Shown in pieces: positions 52,776-62,345 of a stretch of DNA of 64,000 nucleotides. Every line of letters begins with the position of its first letter. The first letter of the stretch is position 1. The DNA lies in assembly GCA_019918135.1 (NCBI GenBank), contig WBZZ01001831.1, positions 92,001 to 156,000 of the forward strand, written 5' to 3'. The notes beneath the pieces are model-generated. The model saw only the letters and a program-made list of their open reading frames with translations, had not been told where the DNA came from and searched no databases. The position numbers and the translations under genes are program-made. The stretch is from Paulinella micropora (Eukaryota > Cercozoa > Imbricatea > Euglyphida > Paulinellidae).

Positions 52776-53084
52776 CTAGCGTTTCTCAGCCCCGCGCTTT
52801 TTCTGTAGACGTAAGCTCCACACCCAAAAGGTCTGTTCATCTAGCAATCGCAAGCCCAGCTCCTGCGCCTCCGGTGTGAGTTCTTTGTTGCGCGTGGCCC
52901 AGCCCCAAAACAAGTATATCATGCCCCCCGGGGAAGAGAGTACATTCTTTTTTTTATTATTAAAAAGCTTAAAACAAAGTCTTACACTCGGCACTTGGAC
53001 GAGTCTTGTCTGGGGCCGAAGCACCTCCAAATTTTCGCACCATTGAGTGGGCCCAGCAAGTTCGGGCAGGTTAAGTTTAGGCAT
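52776..53084 (-). CDS. Doubtful ORF overlapping the LRR locus 3' end
   Basis: ATG at 53084, 102 residues; its first half is antiphase to the LRR locus. The second half (MIYLFWGWATRNKELTPEAQELGLRLLDEQ) looks protein-like and may be the 3' remnant of another gene. Low support. Confidence 0.25.
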   Translation of the reverse strand: MPKLNLPELAGPTQWCENLEVLRPQTRLVQVPSVRLCFKLFNNKKKNVLSSPGGMIYLFWGWATRNKELTPEAQELGLRLLDEQTFWVWSLRLQKKRGAEKR

Positions 53085-53848
53085 GTCAGTGCACTGCGAA
53101 AAATCCAGGGTGAACTTTTGGCGGCATTTGAAGCCAAGCGGTACGGTAAAGCTCTGAGCTTGCTACAATCGCGTGTTACTAGTTTTAGCAAACTAGAGAT
53201 ATGCCAAATGGCGCTCTCTAAACAAAGGCTGCGAAGATTATCTAATCTCATTAAACTTAGTTTTGCCTCCGTGCACTTAAGTTGGGGCAGAATAAAATTC
53301 TTCACCTGTCTACATTTGTAAACAACGGCATCCAACGTTTCTGGGCTGGGGTTGTTCGACAAGTAAACCTGTTCTAGCAGGTGACAGCTCATGATTTTTA
53401 GGGTAAGATCCTTCATCGTCGTTTGGTCTGGACAGAGCAAGAGGGTTTTGATGTCACTATTACAGAGCCAAACAATCAGGCTGACCCCCGCGGCTAGAAT
53501 CTTTAGGTCTGCCCCCTCTGCTTCCTCGCTGGCGAGTAAGCACCGAGAAACCGTGATCTCTGTACGATCGGGCCGTTGCGTCGTCTTGGCTTCTGTCGCA
53601 CGTGCGCGGGGCGTGCGAATACTTTGGAGTCGGGGGCAGGATCCGACCTCGAGTCTGAGACAGCTAGTATTCTGGACCGCGGAAACACCGAGATTATCTG
53701 CCGGCCCAACGCTGGCGGGTAAAACTAGCTCGCGGAGTTCATGTAAAGTATCGAAGACGAAGTTCGCTGTTTGGCACTGCAATCGGTTCGGTAACTTGAT
53801 TTTGGCTAGTTGGCTGCAGGACTGCTGGTCGTAACGTTGGGTCGACAC
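52982..53848 (-). CDS. LRR protein, main open frame of a decayed locus
   Basis: 288 residues without an ATG. Regular irregular-type LRRs (LRELVLPASVGPADNL, KDLTLKIMSCHLLEQVYLSNNP, LMRLDNLRSLCLESA, LKLVTRDCSKLRALPYRL). The locus extends upstream to about 54.24 kb in other frames (next entry) and appears broken about three times. Its last codons and 3' flank (AAGTGCCGAGTGTAAGAC, then AATAATAAA) correspond to the core of repeat R1 read on the minus strand. Confidence 0.55.
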   Translation of the reverse strand: MSTQRYDQQSCSQLAKIKLPNRLQCQTANFVFDTLHELRELVLPASVGPADNLGVSAVQNTSCLRLEVGSCPRLQSIRTPRARATEAKTTQRPDRTEITVSRCLLASEEAEGADLKILAAGVSLIVWLCNSDIKTLLLCPDQTTMKDLTLKIMSCHLLEQVYLSNNPSPETLDAVVYKCRQVKNFILPQLKCTEAKLSLMRLDNLRSLCLESAIWHISSLLKLVTRDCSKLRALPYRLASNAAKSSPWIFRSALTCLNLTCPNLLGPLNGAKIWRCFGPRQDSSKCRV

Positions 53849-53996
53849 AGGTTAGGGGTAGCGCCGCGCTTACCTCGACTTTCTGCAGGCTTGGGCACCC
53901 GTCTGCTTCCAGGGTAAGGCCGTCCGAGACCGCACCCTCTTCGTAGGCGGGGTTTTGACTGAAAACAAACCGTTTCAGATCCTTGCACCCGGACAA
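53739..53996 (-). pseudogene. LRR locus, upstream fragment
   Basis: SGCKDLKRFVFSQNP and LEADGCPSLQKVEVSAALPL show the same xxCxxLxxxxLP repeat. There is no ATG. Further LRR-like sequence (IKHLCLHNLKLELRKGEKL) continues to about 54.24 kb in another frame. It belongs to the 52982 locus. Confidence 0.45.
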
Positions 53997-54282
53997 CTTA
54001 ATAGCGTTCTGCTCCGACAGCCAGAGCCTAGGGGTGCACTAAGCAAAGGTCCTCACAGAGTTCTGTGCGTACGGCCAGCTTCTCCCCCTTTCTTAGCTCA
54101 AGCTTTAGGTTGTGCAAGCACAGGTGTTTGATGCTTGGATAATCATAGCGCGTGGCAAAAGGAAAGTAGTCCCCATTCTCCGTGGTCAGCATCGTGTGCT
54201 TGTTCTCGTTGGACGCGTCGTCCCCAGACAGGGCTAGACTTCGTAGCTCTGGCTTGGTTGGGGGAGGGGGAGGGGAGGGGGG

Positions 54283-54500
54283 ACATGAAAAAACTTGTCA
54301 TTTGCGCAAAAAAAAATTTAGTGCGCGGTTTTTTTTTCCGCGGGAAAACATTTGATTTATGTTACCCCGCGGAATGAGACCGGAGCGGCCCCAGCCAAAT
54401 TTGGCGCAAAATCTTGCTGTTTTGCCTGGGGCGCGTGATACGGCCGAAAAAGGCAATGCCCCCCGAGTTTTCCGACGGAACTGCCTTTTTTTAGCCATAT
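54283..54500 (+). repeat. R8 and R7-like repeats
   Basis: ACATGAAAAAACTTGTCATT, TGCGCAAAAAAAAATTTAG (R8; also at 55408). Then a CCAAATTTGGCGCAAAATC site and the R7 block GGCCGAAAAAGGCAATGC ... TTTTCCGACGGAACTGCC ... AGCCATATCACG. Confidence 0.65.
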
Positions 54501-54544
54501 CACGTCCAAAATTTAATCATATCTATTAACAGAGGAAGAGTTTT

Positions 54545-55072
54545 GTGTCCCCCCCGCCCCTCCCTCCCGGAGTCTTTCAAGGTGGCTCGCGGGCAGAAAT
54601 CAATAAGGCTAGATCCCGGTTGGTTATTCCGTGCCGAGAAGAAGGCAGAAACACAATCTCTCTGCTCCCAATAGAAACAAACAAAAGGCAAGGAAATGCT
54701 CTGGGCGGGGGGTTGCACAGACAAGGTGCCCTGCCGAGAGCCACCAGGCATTACGCGCTGGCAATTGTGCAATGTTGTCTTGAGGTGACGCGCTTCGAGT
54801 TTGGGCTATTGCCCGGAGGGTATTGTGTGTGGATAAAGGCCGACCTCGACGAACTACTGTTCCCCAGTCAACACCTGCATATGCTCGGAATTGATCCAAG
54901 CACGGCCGCCTACGAGACGGAATACCTCCTTCCTCCGCACGTGGTCCTTGAGCTGCTAGCGAAAACGACAGACCCGCGCGGATTCAGCGTAGTGTTAGCG
55001 CGGGCCGCCTCCGCTTGTGTCAGGCTACGTCTGCCACCCTCGTACAGTCAGCGAGAGTTGGGCTTATATTAA
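54545..55072 (+). CDS. Unknown protein, probably 5'-truncated
   Basis: 175 residues opening at GTG; protein-like sequence begins near 54650 (FEFGLLPGGYCVWIKADLDELLFPS, AYETEYLLPPHVVLELLAKTTD). No family is recognised. It is flanked on both sides by R7 repeats, so it may be a surviving gene body between repeated ends. Confidence 0.4.
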   Translation: MSPPPLPPGVFQGGSRAEINKARSRLVIPCREEGRNTISLLPIETNKRQGNALGGGLHRQGALPRATRHYALAIVQCCLEVTRFEFGLLPGGYCVWIKADLDELLFPSQHLHMLGIDPSTAAYETEYLLPPHVVLELLAKTTDPRGFSVVLARAASACVRLRLPPSYSQRELGLY

Positions 55073-55079
55073 TAGCAAG

Positions 55080-55700
55080 ATGAAGCCGAAAAGGCAATGC
55101 TTCCGAGTTTTCCGACGGAACTGCCTTTCTTAGTCATATCACGCACAAATTTTGACCATATCACGCCCCGCGGAAAAATACAAAAAAAAGAGAATTTTTT
55201 ATTAAAAGCTCGACAAAGCCTTACACTTGACACTGAGAACTAGGAGGGGGAGGGGAAAGGAGGGGAGAAGGGAAAGAGAAGGGAAAGGGGGGGGGCGCCC
55301 CCCCCCCTTTTCTTCCCTTTTCCATTTCTTTCCCCTGCTTCCCCTTCTCTCCCCACTCTCCCTTCTCGCCCCGCTCCCTGTTCTCGCCCCGCTCCCTCTT
55401 CGGGAGGGGGAACATGAAAAAACTTGTCATTTGCGCAAAAAAAAAAAATTTAGATAGAATGCTTGCGCCAGCTGCACCAGCTAGCTGAGTTGGATATGGG
55501 GTGACGCCACAGCACCCTCTCGTCGGCGCCCCGCGGAAAAGCACCAAAAAAAAGAGAGAACCGCCTCCCGCGGAAAAGCTCGACACTCAAGAGTAATTAA
55601 ACAAAGTATTATTCAAGACTGTTTTTCCGGCAAAACTAGATTTTTCAGCCATATCACACCCGAAAGATTTGGCGACAAATTTAGTGCTCTCCCCCCACCA
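55080..55700 (+). repeat. R7-R1-R8-R7 repeat block
   Basis: R7 at 55080-55170 (GCCGAAAAAGGCAATGCTTC, TTTTCCGACGGAACTGCC); R1 core at 55195-55250; G9 CGCC C10 hairpin at ~55286-55309; CTCGCCCCGCTCCCT tandem; R8 at 55408-55445; R7 at 55625-55690 (TTTTTCCGGCAAAACTAG, ATTTGGCGACAAATTTAG). No gene is supported. Confidence 0.65.
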
Positions 55701-56013
55701 AGAGCAGCGAGTGGCACCCGTTACGGTCTGGGGTGTAGGCTCGCACCAGAGGTGTTTGCGGAAGCGCTTCGGTGGCTGCTCTATCGCGACGGCGTACATG
55801 TTCCGACAAAGTATTACAAAACCTGGCCTGCGCTCAAAAACCTCCCCCCCCCCCCCCTCTCCCCTCCCCCCTTCCTCTCTCTTTCTTGGCCCCTGCTTTG
55901 CTTAGTCCGAGTACGTTCTGCGGCCAAGGGAAAGGGGGAGGTTGGCACCTGTTATTTATAGAGAGGCGAGTTGTCGATAGGCAAGTTCAAGCAGCATTGC
56001 CTGCAAAGATCAC
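55700..56013 (+). other. Gene remnant and C-run before the F-box gene
   Basis: A short coding-like stretch (VFAEALRWLLYRDGVHVP, KYYKTWPALKNL) at about 55745-55840 without a start, then a C14 run, then the promoter region of the F-box gene. Confidence 0.35.
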
Positions 56014-56493
56014 ATGAGTTTCCAAGCGTTGCCCTACGACGTACTGGAGTCTTACATTCTGCCTGAAGCCAGGCTCGCTGCTTTGTCCAGAACCAGTTGC
56101 CCTCCCGATGACGCACAGAGGAACCTGCGCACCCTCTTGCTCGCTAGTTACTTGCTGTGGCGGTTTTACCAAAACCCTGACGAACCCGTTGAAGAATTCA
56201 AACAAGAGTTTTTTGAGGACGAAGAGGGATGGTGTCAGGAACTTAACAAGCGCATGTACGGCGCCAAAATCAAACGCTTTAAAGCCGGCCTCATTGACCG
56301 CGACGACGCCGCCAAGGGCGTTCACACCTGGACGAGTTTGGTGGGCGGCCTGCGAGCTAGGGGCAAGGCTATTTTTTCTCCGTTACCAGTGCCCGACTGC
56401 AAAGGTGGCACCGCCAAGCATCGCTACTGGACAGCAATCAGAAAAGTCATCGAGTACCTATTCCCCCCACACGGTACCTGGCGCCTGAAATGA
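56014..56493 (+). CDS. F-box protein, N-terminal open frame of an F-box/LRR locus
   Basis: ATG at 56014. FQALPYDVLESYILPEARLA fits an F-box-like helix set (LPxDVLxxYI) at residues 3-25, the Skp1-binding module of SCF ubiquitin ligases. About 135 unrecognised residues follow. The LRR frame 56563-57717 follows in the same frame, so the locus is probably one F-box/LRR gene interrupted about once. Confidence 0.55.
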   Translation: MSFQALPYDVLESYILPEARLAALSRTSCPPDDAQRNLRTLLLASYLLWRFYQNPDEPVEEFKQEFFEDEEGWCQELNKRMYGAKIKRFKAGLIDRDDAAKGVHTWTSLVGGLRARGKAIFSPLPVPDCKGGTAKHRYWTAIRKVIEYLFPPHGTWRLK

Positions 56494-56562
56494 CTGGTTA
56501 TCGCCAAGAACGAAAAAGACGGCACGGACCTACTGACGCTGACTAAAGCAGACGAAAAACAC

Positions 56563-57717
56563 TTGCAGTCTGCGGTCAGTTTGGGCCCCCCGAAGGGACA
56601 CTTGTGCCTGCACTGGCTAGACATCAAGCTGTTCGATGGACAGGAATTTATCATCAGCGAGTGCCAGGCCCGAGAGCTGAATTTGTACCGAATCAAATTC
56701 CTGCAGATGAAAGACGCGACCTTGAAAATAAGGGATTGTCCAGCGCTACAACGATTTGGCTTGAGCCAGCGCCCGCGTGATAGCGGCGTTGACTACTTCG
56801 ACGCGCTCGACTGGCCATGCACGATCTGCTTAGAGAACCTGCCGGGGTTGAGGTCGGTCAGCCTCGGTAATGCCAGCAACGTCTGGCCCGTCGGCTTAAA
56901 AATCCAGGGCTTAGGAACAAAACTGGATCTAAACATCATTGCCCAGATGAACACCGACTACGAGATATCACAGTGTGCCAGGCCAAGAATTACACTGGAA
57001 CAAGAAGATACCGCGCTCGTCGGAGTCTCGGCCGATACAAAGTTTTTTTTCTCTTTGCATAATTGCTCCCAACTAAAGCGAGTCTCGCTGCCCGCACGGG
57101 TTAGCTGCAGAAGGGCAGACTTCATTCTTTGTAACAATGCCTTTATTGCACGAGGGCTCTCCAAGCTAAAACTGCCGCGAGAAATACAGGCCAAGCAATT
57201 AATTGTACTGAGCATGAAAAACTGTACTGGGCTGGCTGAGATCGCGTTGCCAAGGGCTCTGGAGCAGGGCGGCGAGCACAAAACCAGTGCTAGCTGGCTA
57301 AACCTCTATGCCTGGCTGCCCGCAGCCTACCCCGAGCTAGAACACACGTATAACACAGCTGTACAGCTAGAGTGCTTGCCACAGCTCAAAAAAATAACTA
57401 CCTTCGCGGACGCACGCTGGAGACTTGCCGCCTTGGCCTTGGACATCAAGGACTGTGCACAACTTACAGAAATTTATTTGCCCGCGGACTTGCAGGTAAA
57501 GGGCAAAGTCCGGCTGCTAATTGACGAATGCCCGGCGCTGGATTGGCAGAAAGTCTATTTGCCGCCTAGGCCCAGAGGCCAAAAAGCCGTGCTGCTCTAC
57601 CGTGGCAACCGCAGGCCCGACGTGACACTGCCCAAAGGCTGGCGTCTGCCATTCGAAGAAGTAACACAGCCACGGCGTCGAGCTTCGGCGCAACTGATAG
57701 TCGGGGCAGTCGTTTAG
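56563..57717 (+). CDS. LRR protein, C-terminal open frame of the F-box/LRR locus
   Basis: 384 residues of irregular LRR (LKIRDCPALQRFGLSQRP, LSMKNCTGLAEIALPRAL, LDIKDCAQLTEIYLPADL). The repeat consensus LxIxDCxxLxxxxLPxxL is shared with the 52982 and 33980 loci. In F-box/LRR proteins these repeats pick the substrate for ubiquitination. The stop is followed by a C-run and AT-rich sequence with TTAATTAAA. Confidence 0.65.
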   Translation: MQSAVSLGPPKGHLCLHWLDIKLFDGQEFIISECQARELNLYRIKFLQMKDATLKIRDCPALQRFGLSQRPRDSGVDYFDALDWPCTICLENLPGLRSVSLGNASNVWPVGLKIQGLGTKLDLNIIAQMNTDYEISQCARPRITLEQEDTALVGVSADTKFFFSLHNCSQLKRVSLPARVSCRRADFILCNNAFIARGLSKLKLPREIQAKQLIVLSMKNCTGLAEIALPRALEQGGEHKTSASWLNLYAWLPAAYPELEHTYNTAVQLECLPQLKKITTFADARWRLAALALDIKDCAQLTEIYLPADLQVKGKVRLLIDECPALDWQKVYLPPRPRGQKAVLLYRGNRRPDVTLPKGWRLPFEEVTQPRRRASAQLIVGAVV

Positions 57718-57779
57718 CCCCCCCCCCCCCAGGAGCCGCGGGAACAACACCACAACAAGCACAAGATTTTTTGTTTTTA

Positions 57780-57985
57780 ATTAAAAATCTCAGCGAGTGT
57801 CCAGCTCAGCATCTGGCTTTTATTAAGAAAAGCTCCTTGGCCTTGGCGCGGTCCTTGGGCACTCCGTCGTCGCCAAAATAATACAGTATGCCCAGCATCT
57901 TTAGGGCGCCGTTGTTGTCCTGGGCAGCCGCTCGCGCATACCATTGCGCTGCCAGGGTCAAGTCCTTGGCCACGCCCAAATTTTG
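57780..57985 (-). pseudogene. 3'-end fragment of a Sel1-repeat gene
   Basis: Closely matches the 3' part of the Sel1 gene at 62524-62964, including the downstream flank CCAGCTCAG...TCTGGCTTT. It encodes WYARAAAQDNNGALKMLGILYYFGDDGVPKDRAKA-type sequence (one Sel1 unit) and has lost the 5' half. It is a fossil of a second copy. Confidence 0.75.
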
Positions 57986-57996
57986 TCAGTGAAAGC

Positions 57997-58310
57997 CTAC
58001 CTCCCCTCCCCTAGGGCTGTTTGGTAATTAATAAAACTTATCTTAAGCAACAGCTTTTCCACTGCAGGGGCTGGCTGGAAAGCGCGCAGCACCGGCGACA
58101 CCAGCCCCTTGGTAAGGCGGTGCAAGAATAGCTGTACAACTACTGTGAAAACAAGGTTGTCTGTCTCTGTCCCGTCTTTGTCCTCCGCTTTTTTTGTACA
58201 GACCCGCTTCAATATCAGACAATTGCCTAGCATGACGACATCGTCTCCTACACGAGGCCGGGGATGTTCTGTGTTCTCCTCTATTAGTTTCTTTAGCTCG
58301 TGTTGACGGT
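57997..58310 (-). CDS. Unknown gene fragment with R1-joined 5' end
   Basis: An ATG at 58233 gives 78 residues (MLGNCLILKRVCTKKAEDKD), but coding-like sequence continues upstream to ~58310 (LKKLIEENTEHPRPRVGDDV), where it runs into an R1 copy. No family is recognised. Probably a truncated gene. Confidence 0.35.
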
Positions 58311-58530
58311 CTTACACTTGGCGCTGGGAACTAAGAGAGTGAGAGGGGAAGGGACAGGGGAGGAGCAGAAGGCGCGACCCTGTCTCATCCCACCGTCTGA
58401 GAACTTGGACAGACAAGAAAAAAATTAACAAAAAATCCCTGACAAGAAAGTGTAAAATACGCTGAATTAAAGCTCGACAAAGTCTTACACTTGACACTGA
58501 GAATTAGCAGAAGGAGAAGCTGCTGCTAGT
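58310..58530 (+). repeat. R1 copies
   Basis: GACGGTCTTACACTTGGCGC at 58312 and GAAAGTGTAAAATACGCTGA, ATTAAAGCTCGACAAAGTCT, TACACTTGACACTGAGAATT at 58445-58507, in the same orientation as all others. Confidence 0.75.
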
Positions 58531-58537
58531 GCTCCAG

Positions 58538-58612
58538 CCTGATATGTTTGCTTCGCCGGTGAGCATCCCGTATCGACCATAGGTTTCAAGCTTGGGCCTT
58601 GGACACAGACGG
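58538..58612 (+). repeat. R6 repeat copy 1
   Basis: GCCTGATATGTTTGCTTCGC ... CCCGTATCGACCATAGGTTT ... GGACACAGACGGGA. A ~75-base block found again at 61333-61409 with only a few differences; both are followed by the G-run/R2 unit. Confidence 0.8.
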
Positions 58613-59340
58613 GAGCGGGAGAGAAAAGAGGCAAGGAAAGTCAAGAAAGTACCAAAAAGAATGTACCTTCAGCAGGAGTCTCGACAAGGGAGAATGGGGA
58701 GGGGGGGGGGGGCGCCCGGCATTGGGGGGGCTTAGTTGAGGCGTTTCATGCATTTTTTTTTTGTAGCTTCTGCGCTTTTCCCCTCCGCCCTTGCCCTTCC
58801 CTGTTCTTTGAGCCCCCCGGGCTCAGGGGGCTCAGGGGGAGGGAAGAAGAAAAGAAAAGGGGGGGGGGGGGGCGCCCCCCGGGCCCTGTCTCGACTACAA
58901 ACTCCGTCTAAGTCATACGACGAGTGACTTCTCCAATGAGGCGGCGCACTCTCTGAGACAGAAAGGCAAGGCCCCCGGAGCCCTCCTTTAGCCCGCGCTA
59001 GTCAAAAGACAGGGAGTGGGAGAGGAAAGGGGGGGGGGGGGAGAGGGAGGCGCCAAGAAAGTGTGATTTTCTAATAAAAACTCGACAGTCTTACACTTGG
59101 CACTGAGAAGTAGGAGAGGGAGAGAGAAGGGGCAGGGGAGGGACAAAGCACGATCTGTCTTTGGCCCCCCGTCTGAGAACGGGAAGAGGAACGGAGGAGG
59201 GGGCGCGCCAAGAAGGTACGAAAAAGAATTTCTTTATTAAAGCTCGACTGTCTTACGCTTGACACTGCGAACTAAGAGAGGGAGAGAGAAGAGGAAAGGG
59301 AGGGGGAGAGCACGAATTGTCTTAGTCCTCCGTCTGAGAA
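58595..59340 (+). repeat. Composite repeat unit R2-R3-R1, copy 2
   Basis: Same order as 48203-48900: GGGCGCCCGGCAT hairpin at 58700, R2 at 58733-58850, hairpin GGGCGCCCCCCGGGCCC, R3 at 58887-59003, R1 at 59049-59110 and again at 59205-59280. It is the best evidence that the unit was duplicated as a whole. Confidence 0.8.
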
Positions 59341-61200
59341 CAGGGAGTGGGAGAGGGAAGGCGGAGGGTAGGGGCGCGCTAAGAATGTACAAGAAAGAAT
59401 TAATAAAAAAATCCCTGACAAAGTTTTAATCTTGGCACTGAGAACTATGCGAGGGAGAGGGAAGAGGCAGGGGAGGGGGAAAGCACGAATTGTCTTTCCC
59501 CCCCCCCCCCCCCCCCGCTGAAGACGGGGAGTGAAAACGGGGAGTGGAAGAGGCAAGGGGGGAAGCCAGGAAAGTGCAGAAAAAATGTAACAAAATAAAG
59601 TCTCGACAAGGGAGAAAGGGAAGAGAGGAGGGGGGGTTAGTGGAGGCGTTTTATGTATTTATTTCCTTTGTAGCTTCTGCGCCCTTCCCCTGCTCCTTGA
59701 GCCCCCTTGGGCTTAGGGGAGAGGGAGTAGAGGGGAGAGAAGAAAAGGCAGGGGAGGGGGGAGAGCACGAATTGTCTAGTCCCCCGTCTGAGAACAGGGA
59801 GTGGGAGAGGGAAGAGGCCGGGGAGGAGGAAGCATGGATTGTCTTAATCCCCCGTCTGAGAATCGGGAGCGGGAGGAAGGGGGAGGGTAGGGGCGCGCTA
59901 AGAATGTACAAGAAACAATTAATAAAAAAATCACTGACAAAATTTTAATCTTGGCACTGAGAACTAAGAGAGGGAGAGGGAAGGGGGAGGGGAGGGGGGA
60001 GAGGCACGACCCTGACAGTGTCATAGCCCCCCCGTTTGAGAACTTGTACGTGGAGGGGGAAGGGGGGGGGGGGCGTCCGGCATGGGAGGGGCTTAGTGGA
60101 GGCGTTGCATGTATTTATTTTTTTTGTAGCTTCTGCGCCCTTTCCCCCCCCCCCCCCCCCTTTGCCTGCTCCTTGAGCCCCGCCGGACTCAGGGGCGGGA
60201 GGGGGGAGGGTGGCAGAAAAGATCTTTGGATATAGGGGGGGGGGGGGGGGGGGGCGCGCCAAAGGGGGAGCACCCGTCCCCTGCAAATTCGGGCCCGAAG
60301 ATAAGGGGGGGGTGCCCCGTCATAGGCTCAGTGCCATCCTCTTAGTTTGGTTTCAGTTCTGCCCCCTGCTCTTGAGCCCCCCGGGCTCAGGGCGGCGGGG
60401 GGGGGGGTAGGGAGGGAGGAAGGGGAGGCACAAGACAAATTTAAAGGAGAGGGGGGGGGGGGGGGGGAAGCACGAATTTTCTTAGTCCCCGTCTGAGACT
60501 TGAGAGCGGGAGTGAGAAGGGGGAGGGGCAGGGGGCGCGCTAAGAATGTACAAATAATAAAAAAAATTCGTGACAGTTTTAATTCTGGCACTGAGAACTA
60601 AGAGAGGAAGAAGAAAAGGGGAGAAGGGGGAGTGGGGCGCCAAGAACTGCAAAAAAAGTTTTTTTAATTAAAACTAAAAAAAGTCTTACACTTGACACTG
60701 AAAACTAGGAGAGGGAGAGGGACGGGGGAGGGGAAAGGGGAGAGCACGCATTGTCTTAGTCCACACCCCCCTCCCCGTTTGAGAATAGGGAGGGGTAGAG
60801 GGAAGGGGAGGGGCGGGAGGGCGCGCCAAGAAAGTACGAAAAAGAATTTTCCTTGATAGAGCTTGGCGGTCTTACACTTGGTGCTGAGAACTAAGAGAGG
60901 GAGAGGGAAGGGGCAGGGGAGGAGCAGAAGGCGCGACCCCTGTCTCATCCCACCGTCTGAGAATTTGGACAGGGAGGGGGAAAGGAGGGGGAAGCCAAGA
61001 AAGTACGAAAGGGAGAGGGAGGAAGCAGGAGAGGGGGGAGTAAGAATTGTCTTAGTCCCCCGTCCGAGACTCGGGAGCGGGAGAGAGAAGGAGCAGGGGG
61101 AGGGGGCGCGCCAAGAAAGCGTGAATTTTTTTGTTAAAGCCCGACGGTTTTACACTTGGCACTGAGAATTAGGAGAGGGAGAGGGAAGAGGCAGAGGAAG
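59340..61200 (+). repeat. Array of diverged R1 copies with R2 insertions
   Basis: R1 cores near 59400-59450, 59570-59620, 59900-59970, 60540-60605, 60655-60715, 60845-60900 and 61130-61175; R2 pieces at 59635-59730, 60085-60215 and 60360-60400. Two R1 subtypes: CTCGACAGTCTTACACTTGA and CTGACAAAGTTTTAATCTTG. All are in direct orientation. G-runs of 10-18 bases occur at 60060, 60234 and 60452. No gene is supported in this stretch. Confidence 0.75.
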
Positions 61201-61332
61201 AGGAAGCAAGGATTGTTGTAGTCCCCAGTCTGAGAATCGGGAGCGGGAGAAGGCAGCAAAAGACGACGTCGGGAAAAAAAACCCCGCTTGGCCTTCTTTT
61301 ACAAGAAAGGCGAGAACGGACGAAGATGGACT

Positions 61333-61600
61333 GAGCCTGATATGTTTGCTTCGCCGGTGAGCATCCCGTATCGACCACAGGTTTCAAGCTTGGGCTTTGG
61401 ACACAGACGGGAGAATGGGAAAAGGGGGGGGGGGGGCGCCCGGCTTTGGGGGGCTTAGTTGAGGCTTTTCATGCATTTTTTTGTAGCTTCTGCGCTCTTC
61501 CCCTCCCCCCTTGCCCTTCCCCTGTTTCGACTACAAACTCCGTCTAAGTCATACGACGAGTGACTTCTCCAATGAGGCGGCGCACTCTCTTGACAGACCA
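61333..61600 (+). repeat. R6, R2 and R3 copies (third composite, truncated)
   Basis: R6 at 61333-61409, G13 CGCC CGGC hairpin, R2 at 61449-61520, then R3 at 61524-61590. R2 and R3 abut directly here, lacking the hairpin that separates them in the other two composites. Confidence 0.75.
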
Positions 61601-61984
61601 CGGGGGAGCACGAATTGTCTTGGCTCGCCCTGGTCCTTGTGCCCGGACCCGACTTTTCCTGGTGTAGGTCCACGATCACAATGACACTTCATGTCATTTT
61701 CGTGGAGCTGTTGATCGGCCGTCGCGGAAGCTTTCTGTTCCTGATTTTTTGCTTTCACGCATGTGTCCTGTGCAACATGAAGCCGAGACATGCGTAATTG
61801 CCGAAAACCTTCTGCACAAGCAACTGCAACATACCTGGAGCGCGCGAGGCGGCTGCCTGACTAGGCGGCCGAACACAGAGCCAAGAACGACCACATGGAG
61901 ATTTCCCCCGCGCACCGAACGCCAAGGTACACACAGCTTACAAGCAAGGTGCGTGGGCAAAAAAAGAAAAAAAAAACAAGCAAC
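61600..61984. other. Unassigned region
   Basis: Short overlapping ORFs on both strands (for example 61694-61960 minus) but no recognisable protein, and no repeat family of the surrounding kind. Possibly remnant coding sequence. Confidence 0.3.
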
Positions 61985-62215
61985 ATAGTGCTACCTGGGC
62001 CGTGTAGTGCCCGCTGTTGACGGAAACTCCGTTATGGATAAGCTTGGCGCATATCTCGTATCGGACCCCACAGAAATCAATTTCCTGCGGAATCTCCACC
62101 ATAGCTACATCCTTATCGCTAACAGTGCGGCCATCTGCACAATATGATGGGTGTATCGTTTCAGTTGAAAGATACATATCGAGCTTTGACCAGGGTCCGC
62201 GCTAATCACTGTTTT
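61985..62215 (-). pseudogene. Ubiquitin-specific protease fragment
   Basis: Contains the USP His-box AKLIHNGVSVNSGHYTAQV and, upstream, SICIFQLKRY (the LKRF box), so it covers the C-terminal catalytic half. The Cys box and most of the protein are absent and the reading is broken at least once. Here the His box is the canonical GHY, unlike the USP at 19105, so it derives from a different USP gene. Confidence 0.65.
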
Positions 62216-62254
62216 TTTGCTAGCCTCGCGACTTTTGCAGCCATCGGCGCAACA

Positions 62255-62345
62255 GGTGAGGCTCGCTAAGAATGTAAAAGAAATTAATAAAAGAATCCTT
62301 GACAAAGTTGTAATCTTGGCACTGAGAAGTAAGAGAGGGAGAGCG
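62255..62345 (+). repeat. R1 copy next to the USP fragment
   Basis: GCTCGCTAAGAATGTAAAAG, AATTAATAAAAGAATCCTTG, ACAAAGTTGTAATCTTGGCA: R1 of the second subtype, same orientation. Confidence 0.7.

Noticed and set aside
59272-61165. Numerous 80-130 residue ORFs in the R1 array
   Set aside because: Each is the same repeat read in different frames (for example VLSAKIKTLS); no unique coding sequence.
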